NCBI GenBank assembly: GCA_016758905.1
Contig: JAEPQZ010000001.1
Location: 1,364,055 to 1,428,054, forward strand
From: Umbelopsis isabellina
Taxonomy: Eukaryota > Mucoromycota > Umbelopsidomycetes > Umbelopsidales > Umbelopsidaceae
Length of the DNA: 64,000 nt
Reading direction: 5' to 3'
Under the pieces are notes generated by a model. It had not been told where the DNA came from, ran no database searches, and saw only the letters and a program-made list of their open reading frames with translations. The position numbers and the translations under genes were made by a program. The first letter of the stretch is position 1. The number at the start of each line of letters is the position of its first letter. Below, in pieces: positions 29,232 through 41,626 of this stretch.

Positions 29232-32091
29232 GGCAACTTTTCCCTCGGCGGAACCAATCGTGAATACAATGATGATGATACGAGCATAAGCAGTTCAACC
29301 TTGCAGCTGTGTCCCCTGTTTCGGCAAGTGTCAATGCCAAACTCAAATATACGGTTTGCGAACTTTAAGCTTACCTTCTACAAAATTCTCAAAACATATG
29401 GTACATTCTTCACCTATTAAGGAAGAATCGCCTTGCAGTCGATATACTATGTAGCAAAGAGATTAGTGCTTGTTGAGTTCGCCGTTGATGTTTTCTTCGT
29501 CAACCTACATATATATTTCAATCTGGGCAGCACTGGATTCTCCCCGTTAAGACACGATTGTACATGCAGCTCTTGGTCACCTTTTGAGGCTCCTACTGAT
29601 GAAAGGCGACGACCGCATACAGGGCATTCGTTCATAACACTCTGGCCGCTCATGGACCTTCTCAAGCTCGGAGCAACGCTCGCGCTGCTGATTGACGGAC
29701 GGTTGCGAGGATGGTGCAGCTCTTGGTTGCACTTGTCACATGTTCTTTGAGGTAACGCTATCATGAGAGCTTTCTGTTCTGCTGGTGTTGAGGGGTCATG
29801 TACAAATTGTTCAGCAGGTATAAGTGATCGGTTCATAGAGCAACGATCGCAAACAACTAATCCACACATTCTAAGACACAACCCAATTTAGGAACAGATA
29901 TGACAATGGAAGTAACGCAAAATTCACTATACCTGCAATGGTGTCGCCGAACGAGGAGGGAGAAGTATCGGCCACAACGTCTGCAATCCATAGCATTTTC
30001 ATTCTTCTCCCAAACATTAGGTGACCGATTGGATGTGTTACTGGCTACTGACTGAAATGAGCTGGCCCTGCTTGGCAATTGACGTCTTGTTACCGACGAA
30101 ACACTTTCACTATCAACATATGACCGCGAATTACGGTCATGAGATTGACTAAGGCTTTCTAGCAAGGTTGTACTTGCTATTTGTAGAGACGGATTGGGGC
30201 TGTTTGAGTACGTGCTCACAAAGGTGGGTATAGGTGATTCTTCTGATGGTGGAATGTTTGTGGCTGTTGTTGCTGATGAAGTTGTCGCAGATGTAGTAAA
30301 GGTAGCTAAAATCGCTTGATGTGCTACTTGTCGCCTTTTGAGATCAGCCGTCATATCCTGAACATTTTCACGTATGTCAGTAACATCGTCAAAAGTGTAG
30401 CCAAGTTCCTCTGCACTGTCGATATACGTCTTCATTAATTGAAGGGCTTTCCTCCGTCTTTCACTACTTTGGTCAACTAGTGCTATATGTTAGTTGTCTG
30501 CAAGCAACAAGTGTATTATACCAGGTTATGTAAATTTTACTTTTGATTCCATCGATTAATGTTCGCAAACCCTGATTGTATATGCGAACTTTCCATTCCC
30601 TATCCAGATCAGCTGTATTTTCCTCTTCCAAAGCCCCGAAGATAGACTCGGCTCTCATTAAATAATCTTGTAGAACCGTGTCTGTGGGTATCTCTCCTTC
30701 TATTTTAATTTGTTTTTTCATTACCCGGAACCACCGTCTTCGCCTAACCCAGCTGACACCGGACTTTGGCCGAGCTGGAGACCAGTGTTCATCCGGAGCA
30801 TCAAATGATTTGCTATATTGCCAGCCCATCGACTTATCTACCAGAGGATGCAATCTATCAATATGCCAGTCACTCATCCAAAACCAGGCACTTTGATTTG
30901 AGTTTTGCTGAATCGGAGGTAGTTGGACCAATTGTTTGCGTGTCGGTTCATTATCAGGATATGTTGACCAAAGAAGCTCATCCTTCTTCAGAGCTGAAAG
31001 CGAGAATGTGGGTTTCACCAGACCAGCAAGAGAAAAATTGGAAATAGCCCTCTGATTTTCATGTATAATCACAGGAATAGTTATATGAAACGAAAGTGGA
31101 TCATAATTTTGATTACCAGTGATATGCATGACATCGGCTAACGCACCATTCGTTTTTCGCCTTGTCCCTGTCCACCATGCTTTTTCAAATGGCTCCAGTA
31201 TCTCACATATGTATGGGTATGCAGACGCGGCTGCAGCATCAAATGCTGTCTCTCCGAATGTGTTCTTAATGAGAGGATTTGCATCGTTTTCAAGAAGATA
31301 CTTGACAAGTTCTATGTTTCCCTTTGCTGCTGCATTGACTATTTTCGAGTTATAGAAATTGATGATAAACCATATATATGTGGTGTATAGACTACTTACT
31401 CAGTGGTGTATGGCCCAGTTTGCTTGTAGTATCTATATTTAAATGCTGGTCTAGAAGGTATGATGCGATATCCAAGTGGTCCTGAGAGCAGGCATTATGA
31501 AGAGCGGTCCAGCCATCGTTATCTTGATGAGAGATAGCTGCATCGTGATGTTCTATCAAGAAACACACTATATCTCTATGACCATGATATGCTGCCTTCA
31601 AAAGCGGGGTCTAGGAGACTTTAAAATTAGCGGAAATCGTCTAGCAAAGGCATTGAAACGATGTTGATTCCCCATCGTACCTCTCCTTCTCTGTCCATGA
31701 TATCTACTGAAGCGCCAGCAATATCCAGCAAATGCTTCACAATCTCAATATGACCCCTGGAACTAGCGAAATGAAGCGGCGATAGCCCAGTTGATGCTTG
31801 TATGCTATCTGGTGCCTGAGTTTCCAAGAGCGTTATCAACGACTGAAGATTGCCTGACATGGCAGCATCGAACATATTGGTGTCAGTGATAGCGCTATCG
31901 CTAGTTGTATCGTTACTTGCGAGTAAGGATTCACACCGCCTTGAGAGAATGCTATGCAATGGCTGCTGGTGTTCTGACCCATACCAAGCATGAGGCTCGC
32001 TGAGTATAGGAGGTGTTACGAAGTTTGGTGATTGTCTCAAAGATGAAGCTGAAGCAGCTGCATCTTGCTGACGTGTGGCGACCGTTGACAT
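29212..32091 (-). CDS. Ankyrin-DysF-FYVE-RING protein
   Basis: Multi-exon gene starting at ATG 32091. Order: disordered N terminus (~60 residues); about five ankyrin repeats (GLSPLHFASSRGHIEIVKHL, GWTALHNACSQDHLDIASYL, and others); a DysF/peroxin-like block with paired Trp motifs (WFWMSDWHIDRLHP, GWQYSKSFDAPDEHWSP, VRRRRWFRVMKK); a coiled region; a Ser-rich linker; a FYVE finger with RRHHCRMCGLVVCDRCS; a CxxC...H...C knuckle (CPVCGRRL); and a RING (CTICFENFVEG then CLCSYHHHC, ending CPVH). FYVE binds PI3P on endosomes and RING recruits E2, so this is probably an endosomal or vacuolar ubiquitin ligase; yeast Pib1 has FYVE-RING only. Ankyrin and DysF parts would add protein and membrane contacts. 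The final RING ligand is His, as C-x2-H. Confidence 0.88.
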
Positions 32092-32377
32092 TGTATTGCA
32101 GGGAACAAGCGCAAGCTCTCTTTAGCCGCTGGAGTGCGGGTGTAATTGATATAAGATCAAAAGCACAGTAACAGGCTCGTCTGACTCCTCTTACTACGCC
32201 GTTGATTATTCTGGCTACTACCCTCTCAGTAACACGTCGTTTATCCAGTGGCTCACTACCTTTTCAAATAAGTATTGTGCTGAAACCTATACGTTCTCAG
32301 TTGATTTTAGCGATAACTAGCTGGCTTTCTAAGGTGACTTCAACTTCTCCGACACACTTGCTTTTTTTTGTCAAGTC
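32092..32377. promoter_or_regulatory. Bidirectional promoter, ANK-FYVE-RING / Obg-like GTPase
   Basis: 286 bases between two divergent starts. A T-run directly upstream of the GTPase start is the only distinct feature. Confidence 0.5.
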
Positions 32378-34440
32378 ATGGTGAAAGAAGTCTTGATAGC
32401 ATGCGTCGGAAAGCCTTCTGCAGGCAAATCCTCGTTCCTAAATTCAGGTTTGCTAACTCAAAACTTTATGACATATTGATTCGCCGTTGTACAGACCTAA
32501 TTCGTGTATTTTCAGTTACGGACGCAATCGCTAAAGTTGGTATGTCAAAAGATCTCGCCAAAGAATCGCAATGACAATACGATGCAAGTGATCTAACCTC
32601 CCACTAGGTAACTACCCTTTCACAACTATTAAGCCGAATCAAGGCGTAGCGTATCTACCAATCGACTGCCCTTGTAAAAGATTTGGAAAAGAAACGCAGT
32701 GTAAACCTAGACATGGTAAGTGATATTTAAGTTTAAGGTATTAAGATCCTTTTATTTATGTCGAACCAAACACCAATAAATAGGAAGTTGCGTTGATGGT
32801 GTACGGCATGTTCCTGTACAGATGCTTGATGTCGCTGGTTTGGTGCCTGGAGCATCAGAGGGACAAGGGCTTGGGAATCAATTTTTGGACGATTTGCGAC
32901 ATGCAAACGCTTTGATTCACGTCGTCGATGTAAGCGGAACTACCGATGCTAGCGGCAAGGTAACTCAAGGCTATGACCCTATCAATGATATAGATTGGCT
33001 TCGGAGCGAGATTCGTAGCTGGATCTTAAACAATCTGCTGAAGCGATGGCCAGCAATAGCTCGGCGGCATATGGCTACCAGTGAGTTCATGGTGTAGATA
33101 TACGGAGCAACATTCCAACATGGCTGACAATACCATCAATGAATGCAGAATCCACGGCTATAGATACATTACAAACTCAATTCTCAGGTATCAAGTTGTC
33201 ATACATGAAAGGCCCTACGTGATCTCTGTATTCTAAAATTATGTTTTAGGTTATGGTTCAACGTTTTCTGTTGTTGCCAAATTCATGGACAAACTAGCTA
33301 TTAAGGATCCATTAGAAACTTGGGATGACGCAATGGTTGGAAGGGTTGTAGATGGATTTTTAGATGAGCGATTCCCAACCGTGGTAGCGCTCAACAAAAT
33401 AGATATGGCTGATGCCGATAAGAATATCACCAAAATTATGCGCAAATATGATCCTGTATGTCATCAAAAAGAGCAGTCTCGGAAATCAAACATAACTCTA
33501 ACTGTGTATCAATGACTAGAACACTCTGGTTCTGACAAGTGCGCTAGCTGAAGCATTCCTTCGGGAAATGCATAAGAAGGGATATATCAATTACAAGGAA
33601 GGCACAGACATCGTGGATACTAAAGATGACTTGGTAAAGTATCTAGGATAATTACATGGCATGTGGATATTTTGTATACCCACAACTAACATGGAACATG
33701 GTAGCCCGATTCCAATCTTAAACCACTGGATGACAAGCTTAGGACGTAGGTGCTATATTCAATTACGATGTTTCACAAATGGTGATTAATGTTAACATTG
33801 AAATAGGCGAATTGAAAAAGTCCAAGGTTGGGATAACTGCTAACCCAAGACAGCCGATTTTGAAGAAGCTAAAAGGTCATTTGCATTTCCAGATCTTGTA
33901 TTGTATCGGTATGGATCAACTGGCGTACACGACGTCCTTAAACGAGCTGTAGAAATGCTGGGAGTCATCCCGGCATATCCAGTCAAAAGTTTAGCTAATT
34001 TCTCGAGTGGAACGTAGGTTTTTTCAGCTCAAGCACTTTGAAAAGGAGCTCTCATTTAAATACTTTCCTTCCTTCTTAGTGGTATCAATAAGGGTGGTGC
34101 ATTTAGAGATTGTATTTTGATTTGGCCAGGCACCACTGTTCGGGAGTTTGCAAGGATTGTTCACCCTGAAATAGATAAGTACTACTTGTATGCTGAGACT
34201 GTTGGTGGTATCAAGGTAAATCTAGAAAAGATCTCGACTTGCAATATAGTCACGCATATTACAGCTTTTCAACAAAATTTACTAAGGACTTTTTTAATAT
34301 AGTTGGCTGAAGATGCAGTCATCACTGAAGAAAACAATATTATATCATTCAAAACATCGCAAAACCTAAGCCAAACTTCTTCAGAGAATAATCCTGTCAC
34401 TGGTGGCGCTGATAAGAAAAGCGCAAGCAATAAGAAATAG
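32378..34440 (+). CDS. Obg-family GTPase (archaeal-type, fungal SPBC428.15-like) with C-terminal TGS
   Basis: Many short exons, the second only 24 bases (VTDAIAKVG). G1 is [12 protein letters not shown], interrupted one residue later by intron 1; [12 protein letters not shown] follows (switch I), then [20 protein letters not shown] (G3), ALNKIDMAD (G4) and LTSALAEAF (G5). A C-terminal TGS-like region begins near [16 protein letters not shown] and ends [36 protein letters not shown] Cys cluster sits between G1 and G3. This layout matches the Obg relatives shared by archaea and fungi, thought to act in ribosome or translation quality control, rather than OLA1. The exact role is unknown. The tail is Ser/Lys-rich. 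Confidence 0.85.
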
Positions 34441-34463
34441 AGCAATGCAGTTACATATAGAGT

Positions 34464-35836
34464 TCAGGTGGTGCTGACATCCCTATCTTCTTGACTAAGA
34501 ATAAAGTTATATTCTTCTTCAGTAACCGGCTGGACCGACAACCGCCCACGTTTGATCAATGCCATCTGGCTCAGTTGCGGGTATGATTGAAGCTCTTTTA
34601 GCGGCAATAGTCGTTTGAGTTTTCGAACAAATTTGACATCAACCTGAGAGGTAGAAGAATTAGCTCTCAATATCACCTAAATATACCGTTGTTCGAAGCT
34701 ATTCAGAAGTATTACCATGAACCACTTGGGATTGGATTTGTCGCTTTTCGGATCATGGTAGGGATGTTTCTCGTCAAATGCAGTATCTTTGTTTGTCAAA
34801 CACATAGCTGATTAGCCTACTGTAAGTTCGGGGCAGCAATTCATTTACGTACAATCTTCATATCCTTCGCGTACAATCTATATTTGTAAAGTGAGCAATA
34901 ACGTCTGAAGTGTGTATTTAATGTCAGCTAAACTCACCTCCGCTATGCCAGCAACTCCAGGAATTTTACAATTGGAGTGATAGAACAGTACCTTTGCGAT
35001 GGATGTTAGCGTCTCTCTCACAAGCTTTCCCGACCTTTGACTTACCTTATGCCCAATCTTCATTCTGTCCCTCATGATATTCCGAGCTTCAAAGTTGCGC
35101 TATACAGCGTGTCAGCTACATGATAGTCATCCTCAAAAAAAACTAGTCCCTTACCACGCCATCCCATTGAGAGGTACTAAAAGCAAAAATTCCAAAAATG
35201 ATTTAAGTGATTGGTAAACTTACTCATTTTCAGCTTCGCTAGACAAATCAAGTACCTGTTTGGCATATCTTTCAAGTCGTCGATGCTGTTACCATACGGA
35301 CATTAGAAATGGTTAATATGGAATCGCTACGATAGTTAATTTTTACCTGAATTTGACATCCTTGTCTTTCACTATTCGACTATCAGGTTCAGCTTTCATT
35401 AGCCAATGCGTGTACTCTGATATATCCTGTCAAAACTGATCTAAGCAATGGTTTGTCAGGAGTCAAAAGCTTGTTCGTACACGAACCATTTTGTTCGCCA
35501 GCCTCATTCCCTCTGGTTTCACGTCTTGTTTGGTCTTTGATTTCTTGTTTTTGACGACTTTATTCTCCTGGTCTTCTTCGTCTTTTACCTCAGCCTTGTC
35601 CGTTGCTTCAGCCTTGCCACGCTTCCGAGATTTCACTGGTTTGGCTACTGGCACTTCATTGCGCTGGGTGGGTGTCTGACAAAAACAAACGTCTGTCAGC
35701 CACGGTTCATTCGGAAACAACTTCGTATACTATTGTGGCATACTTTAGACGTTTTGGCTTTGGAAACTTTAGTGCCAGCCGCCTTGTCATTTGTGGCATC
35801 ATCTTTCGGTTTGCGATTTCTCAATGTTGGTGGCAT
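34464..35836 (-). CDS. EVE-domain protein (THYN1-like)
   Basis: Multi-exon. The N-terminal ~110 residues are Lys/Asp/Glu-rich (MPPTLRNRKPKDDATNDKAA), like nuclear localisation and DNA-contact sequence. The EVE domain follows: HWLMKAEPDSR, FSIDDLKDMPN, SQWDGVRNFEARNIMRD, KVLFYHSNCKIPGVAGIAE, and YHDPKSDKSNPKWFMVDVKF. It ends with a conserved basic helix and LIKRGRLSVQPVTEEEYNFIL. Human THYN1 has the same plan (about 225 aa). EVE domains share the PUA-like fold of YTH readers and are proposed to bind modified bases in DNA or RNA. In this fungus the ligand is unknown. Confidence 0.92.
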
Positions 35837-36105
35837 ATTGCTAGGTGGGTTCAAGATTGCCTAAACAAGGGGAAATTTTCAAAGTGGACAACGACCTGCT
35901 CAGTTGGCCCTGTGATTTGAAGTATAGTATAACAATATAAAGGAGTCGGCATCCCACCACAGCACTTTAGACACATGTAATTATAGAAATTGCTTTCCAT
36001 TTATATATGATATAAAAGGTCAAAAATAAAAAGAAATACTATGTAAAGGTATGAAAAAGAATCTGAAAGGGTCTAGTTGAAATGGATGCTGAATTACTTG
36101 TGAGT

Positions 36106-39100
36106 TTACAAATCATGGAAATCTGTTCCAGTAATGGTTTTCTTGACGAAACCAGCGCGGATAACCCAATCACCGAAATGCTCGCCTGGAGTTCTCTCAA
36201 GAGCAAATTGCTTAATGATAGGCTTGATCTCGTTGAGGATCTCTTCCTCACGTAAGCTCTCCTTGTAAAGCTTGTTCAATCGTTCACCCTTATGTCCACC
36301 ACCAAGATAGACATTGTAAGCTCCAGGTGCTTTGCCAACAAAAGCAATTTCAGCGAGATATGGTCGTGCACATCCGTTTGGACAACCAGTCATACGTATC
36401 GTGATAGCATCATCGCGAAGACCAGCCTCTTCGATAGTACTTTCCAAAAGTCCAACCAAGGTAGGGAGGTATCGTTCTGATTCTGCCATAGCAAGACCGC
36501 AAGTGGGCAAAGCAACACAAGCCATAGCGTTGAGACGCAAAGATGTGAAGCTCAAATTATCAAGCTTGTATTTAGCCAAATGAGCCTTGGTACGTTCAAG
36601 ATCAGCCTCAGGAACATCGGCAATGACCAGATGTTGGTTTGGCGTCAAACGGAAGTCGCCCTTGTGCCATTTGGCGAGTTCACGAAGACCAGTCTTGATT
36701 TGAAGGTCGGGCCAATCCTTGACCTTACCATTTTCAATGAACATGCCAAAGTGCCACTTGTCACCCAAGCCCTTGGTCCAGCCATATCGATCAGCGTTGT
36801 CAGTAAATTCGTAAGGTCGTTCTTCTGGCAACTTGTAACCAAGACGAGTCTCCACTTCTCCCTTGAACCAATCCAAGCCACGATCGTCAATAGTATACTT
36901 AAGACGAGCATGCTTACGGTTGGTACGATCACCATAATCGCGTTGAGTAGTCATGACCTTTTCGGCAACATCAACAGCCTGATCAACGGTACAGAAACCA
37001 ATGACAGATGCAGGTCGAGGATAAGTCTTCTTGTTACCATGAGTCATACCCATACCACCACCAACAGTGACGTTGAAACCAGCAAGAGTCTTATCGTCAT
37101 TAATGATAGCGATGAAGCCAAGATCGTGAGCAAAGATATCAACGTCGTTGTTAGGAGGCACAGCGATAACGATCTTGAACTTGCGTGGCAAGTAAGTAGG
37201 ACCGTAAATAGGCTCAAAGTCTTGCACTGCATGACCAGCAACCATTTCATCTTGCAACCAAATTTCGTGGTAAGCGTTGGTCTTGGGAGCAAGGTGTTCC
37301 ATCATCTTGTTAGCGAAGGTGTTGAGCTCATCATACACCTCAGGAACGTGAGGGTTAGGGTTCATCATGATGTTTCTGTTAACATCACCACAGGCAGCCA
37401 ATGTGCTGAGAAGAGACTTGTTGATACCACGGATAGTGGGCTTCAGCTTCTTCTTGATGATACCGTGGAGTTGGAAAGCTTGACGGGTGGTGAGCTTAAT
37501 GGCACCGTTGGCATGAGTTTCGGCAAGTTCATCCATGACCAGCCATTGCTCGGGAGTAGAGACACCACCAGGCATACGAACACGAATCATGAAGCTGAAA
37601 GCCTTCTCCAAACCTTGCTTCTTGCGCTCCTCACGGATATCTCTGTCATCTTGACCGTAGGAACCATGGAATTTCAAAAGCTTTCCGTTGATTTCAGAAA
37701 TGGCACCAGTGGATTCATCTTCTAAATCTTGGGCAATGGTACCACGCAAAAAGTTGGAGTCAATCTTCATTTGATCATCTGTCAACTTGGGAGGTTCATC
37801 ATCGGTACCAGCATCAGCAACACCCAATGCCTTCCAAAGCTCTGGTTGCCATGCAGTGAAGCCAGTCTCGTAACCATCGGCATCTTGGTCATCACCAAGG
37901 CCGATTTCAGCAACAAGTCTGCCGGCACCCAACATCTCCAAACGGTTATCAATGAGTTTACCAGGTCGATTGTAGTAAACAGCATCTTCCTCCCGTGGCC
38001 AGTAGTGGCTATCACCAAGACCGAAAATGGCAAACTTGGTATCTTGCAGGGCAATATCACCGACAGCTAAATTGTTCAAAGCCTTCCAGAATTCACGACT
38101 GTTGGATGGGAACTCTCCTTGACCAGCAGTTGAACAGAGGATAACAAGGTTGCTGACATTGGCAAGTTCTTGAATGTCGGCAAAGTCATCCAGCGCCATC
38201 AAAGATACCTTCAAGCCACGAGATTTTCCCTTAGTGGCAAGCTTTTTGGCCAATGCTTCGGCATTGCCATTGTCAGAACCGAAAAGAATGGTAACTGGAG
38301 GACCATTGGCATTACCACTTAATCCAGAGAGTAGGCGAGCATAATCATCGCGAGCTTTCTTCTTGAGCTGTTCATGGCGCTTCTTGACATCCTATATAAA
38401 TGAGTTAGTACCTTATGAATGATTATACACAACTCACAGCTAAAACTGAACATACAGATTCTACAGAGCTGACAAGTGTCTTAGCCAAGTCAGGCTGCTC
38501 GGCAACGAGAACGGAGAGATGGTTCTCGCGGTTGAGGAAGTTCTCCAAATCTTTCTTGATACGTTCAGAATCCAAGACGAAAGGATCCTTTCCTTCGTTT
38601 TCACGAGAAGGGTTCCAGCGGTACAATGGCCATGAACCATTGTCAACGCTAATCTTAGTCTCTTGAAGCACTTCAATAGGGTTGGACACGTTGTTGACTG
38701 AAGGAAGGTAGGCGAGTACAATGGATGGACCGTCATAGTTGTCAGCTTCGATCAAGGCGTGGAGGACGCCAGTGTAAGAAGAGTAGATCGCAACTGAGGC
38801 AACGTATGCATCTCCATAGTTCATAGCATACAAACCAATGTCCTTCTTGCGTTGTTCACGCTGGACTACAGAGGAATAAGGAGTGGTATCAACAATAAGC
38901 ATATTGACATTCTCGCCTGAGGTAATGACATGGTGAACACCGGATTGGCCAATATCGTAACTCCAAGAGTCGGAACCAACCAACCAGTTTGACTTGGGGA
39001 AGAGGTATTCTTTGTTACGGAGAATCTCTTGGACAGAGGAATCGGTTGTGTGTTGTTCAAGTGCAGACTCAGCTACTGTAGCAGCATCTGCGATTTGTTG

Positions 39101-41053
39101 AGTCTTTGAGCCAGCGCTCTTGACAACAAGGAGCCATTGTGACAAAGCCTTATACAAGGAGTCGGGCAAGTTGGCATTGTTCAAGACTTGCTCAACAGTA
39201 GCTTGGAATTTGGATCGCTGTTGGTTCTGAGCCAGTATCTTACCATAACCGAACTCTGGGTTGGAGGCCTCAGGAGATTGAGTATCAGGAGACCAAACGG
39301 AAGCAGCGTTGATACCGTTAGCAATAGACAACCTTTCACCAAAGACTTGGTCAAGCATCTTCAAGTATGGAGTTTCGATGACTGCAGACTTTTGAGCATC
39401 ACCTTTAGAGGCTGCAGACTTCTGCTCATCATTGACAGATGCGGATTTCCAGCTATCCTTTGTCTCAACCTTCTTGGAAGTATCCAACTTAGCAAAGTTC
39501 TTGGATTTGAGCAAAGCATAAGCATCAGTCTCATAAACATTGGCATTCTTGGTAGCAATAGCCTTCTTGACAGATCCAGACAAAGTAGAATCAAGATCTT
39601 CGGACTTGTGAACAATTACATTTCCACCTTGCTTGAGAGCAGCAATAGCAGCAGGGGCATTAGCCTTGGCGTCAAGGAGAATGACAACATCAGCGTTGTT
39701 AATCAACGATGGAACTGGAGTAGTGCTGGCATGTGCAACACGGATATGAGAGACAGCATAACCATTGTCCGTAACGGTATAGACTTGAACCTTCTTGTCG
39801 CCGATGTGATGGAAAGCAGATAGAACCTCAGCCTCATCTCCGACGACGATTGCTTGTTGACTAGACTCTGGTGTGACATTGATTGTATGCTCCGAGGTTG
39901 CTTGAAGACTCTCACCAATAACAAATCTGCGTTGAAGCTTGCCAGAAGCGAGATGTTGGAAGACAGCGTTGACCTCAGCGGGAGCAAAATCACTAGCATC
40001 AACTCCATATTGTCCACTAACAATCTCAGTGCTATCGTTTTGAGCGGATTGGTAAGCAGCAGCGATATCCAAGAAAAGGGGATTCCAGGTGGAGGTATGA
40101 TCTTTTGAGGGCTCCAAAACGGCAATATTTTTGACAGAGGCAGGAATTGCCTTCAAAAGTTCGCCGTTGGACCAGGGTCGGTACAAACGAACCTTGAGCA
40201 CACCGATCTTGGCGTCTGGGGACTGTTGGCGAAGAGCATCAACAGTGCTCTCAACCACAGTAGCACCAGCACCCATAGCAACAATCACATTTTCAGCGTC
40301 AGGGTGTCCAGAGTACTCCAAAGGCAAATAGTGACGACCTGTGACACTGGCAAATTGTACCATAACTTCCTCTACAACCTTATAAACATCAACACGCTCC
40401 TCTTGTGACTCTTGACGTTGCTTGTACAAAGTATAAGCGGATTGATTAGCATCTTGCTGTTGTGGTCTACTGCGATATGCCTCGACATCCTCATTTGGCA
40501 AAAGAGCAGCCAAGTTTTGCTGAGTGAGCTGTTCGATGTTGGTGTGTTCATGGGCAATACGGCTGCTGTCAAAGAAGTGCAAAAATGGGCTTGCAGCCTT
40601 GATTGATGCAAGATGAGCGATAGCAGCCAAATCACCAGCTTCTTGTACAGAGGAAGAGCTAAGGAGAGCAAATCCCGTTTGTCGAACAGCCATCACATTA
40701 GAAAAGTCACCAAAGGTACCTTTTTGCTTGTCATTCTCGGCCGACACATGAACCACAAAAGATGATTGATTTGAGGCGATTTTGTACAGATGAGGAATGG
40801 CTGACACCAAGGAGTCTGAAGAGATCAATGCTGAGGCCAGTCGGTTCTTGTCCAACGCGGATTGGAAGTTGGAAGCTGGGTCATGAGCCGCTTGAACTTG
40901 TTGCACCTCAGTGGTCTCGCCAAAGACATTAACTTTCTCGGCTTTTTCAACGTGTTTAGTGGTGTAAAGTTGCTCACTCAGAGCGAGAGCAACCGTTGCT
41001 GAAGCGGATTCTCCGGTCACCAGACGTCCTCGACTGTGTGCTGCAGCTGGCAT
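36106..41053 (-). CDS. MET5: Sulfite reductase [NADPH] hemoprotein beta subunit, 1633 aa
   Basis: Two exons (38438-41053 and 36106-38391, 46-base intron), a simple structure for so long a gene. The enzyme reduces sulfite to sulfide for Cys and Met synthesis, with MET10. Residues ~1-870 resemble pyruvate:ferredoxin-oxidoreductase-like segments (also in yeast Met5, 1442 aa). Residues ~890-1030 are flavodoxin-like ([30 protein letters not shown]). The hemoprotein half ends with siroheme/4Fe-4S cysteines in [16 protein letters not shown] and [12 protein letters not shown]. All four cysteines are present. It is 190 residues longer than yeast Met5. The antisense frame inside the second exon is a codon-bias shadow. 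Confidence 0.95.
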
Positions 41054-41176
41054 AATGGCAATCTTCTGTATAAAACGTTAATATAAGTCTTGACAGCTTC
41101 GTGAAAAGATGTATGTACAAAAGACAGATAATCGAGCCGGAAAGTGTAAGACAGCAAATAGTCTTGTCTCTGAGCT

Positions 41177-41305
41177 TATAAACAAAAAAATATCAAGATG
41201 TGGTAATGGCGCAATATTCATTGCCTAATTTCTATTGCCGCTGATTGGCTGAAGCGGACCAGCCAACAAACCTGGGGTCCAAGTTATTCGTGCAAGTCAG
41301 CCAAT
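41177..41305 (-). promoter_or_regulatory. MET5 promoter with two CCAAT boxes
   Basis: Upstream of the minus-strand MET5 start are ATTGG at 41244-41248 (CCAAT on the minus strand) and CCAAT at 41301-41305, about 190 and 250 bases from the ATG, in opposite orientation. A TTATAA-like element near 41177 could be a weak TATA box. CCAAT pairs suit the HAP complex; no CACGTG (Cbf1) site was noticed. Confidence 0.4.
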
Positions 41306-41626
41306 CACAGCACAGGATCACCATACTTGCACCTGTAATGCTAAACGCTTCTCATGTATGCTTGTTCGGATAAGCGATAATTTGAGATTGAAAAAAAAAA
41401 AAAAAACTGTACGTCCATGTTGTGCCATGACAGAGTTAGAAGATACAGGTGTATTTATGTAAATATAAAACGAATTACTTTTTTACGGTCTATAAGTTGC
41501 AACAAATAGTCAATCTTTCAAGTCATATTGAAAGGTCGATGAAATAATTATCGTTATAGAAATTAAGAAGAAAGAAAAACTTGATGAATAATCTAAATGC
41601 ATGCAGTGTAAGTTGTATAAAGCTTT

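Noticed and set aside
36580-37725. 381-codon plus-strand frame antisense to MET5
   Set aside because: Lies entirely within a strongly supported coding exon in the opposite strand; composition fits a codon-bias shadow of MET5, not a protein.
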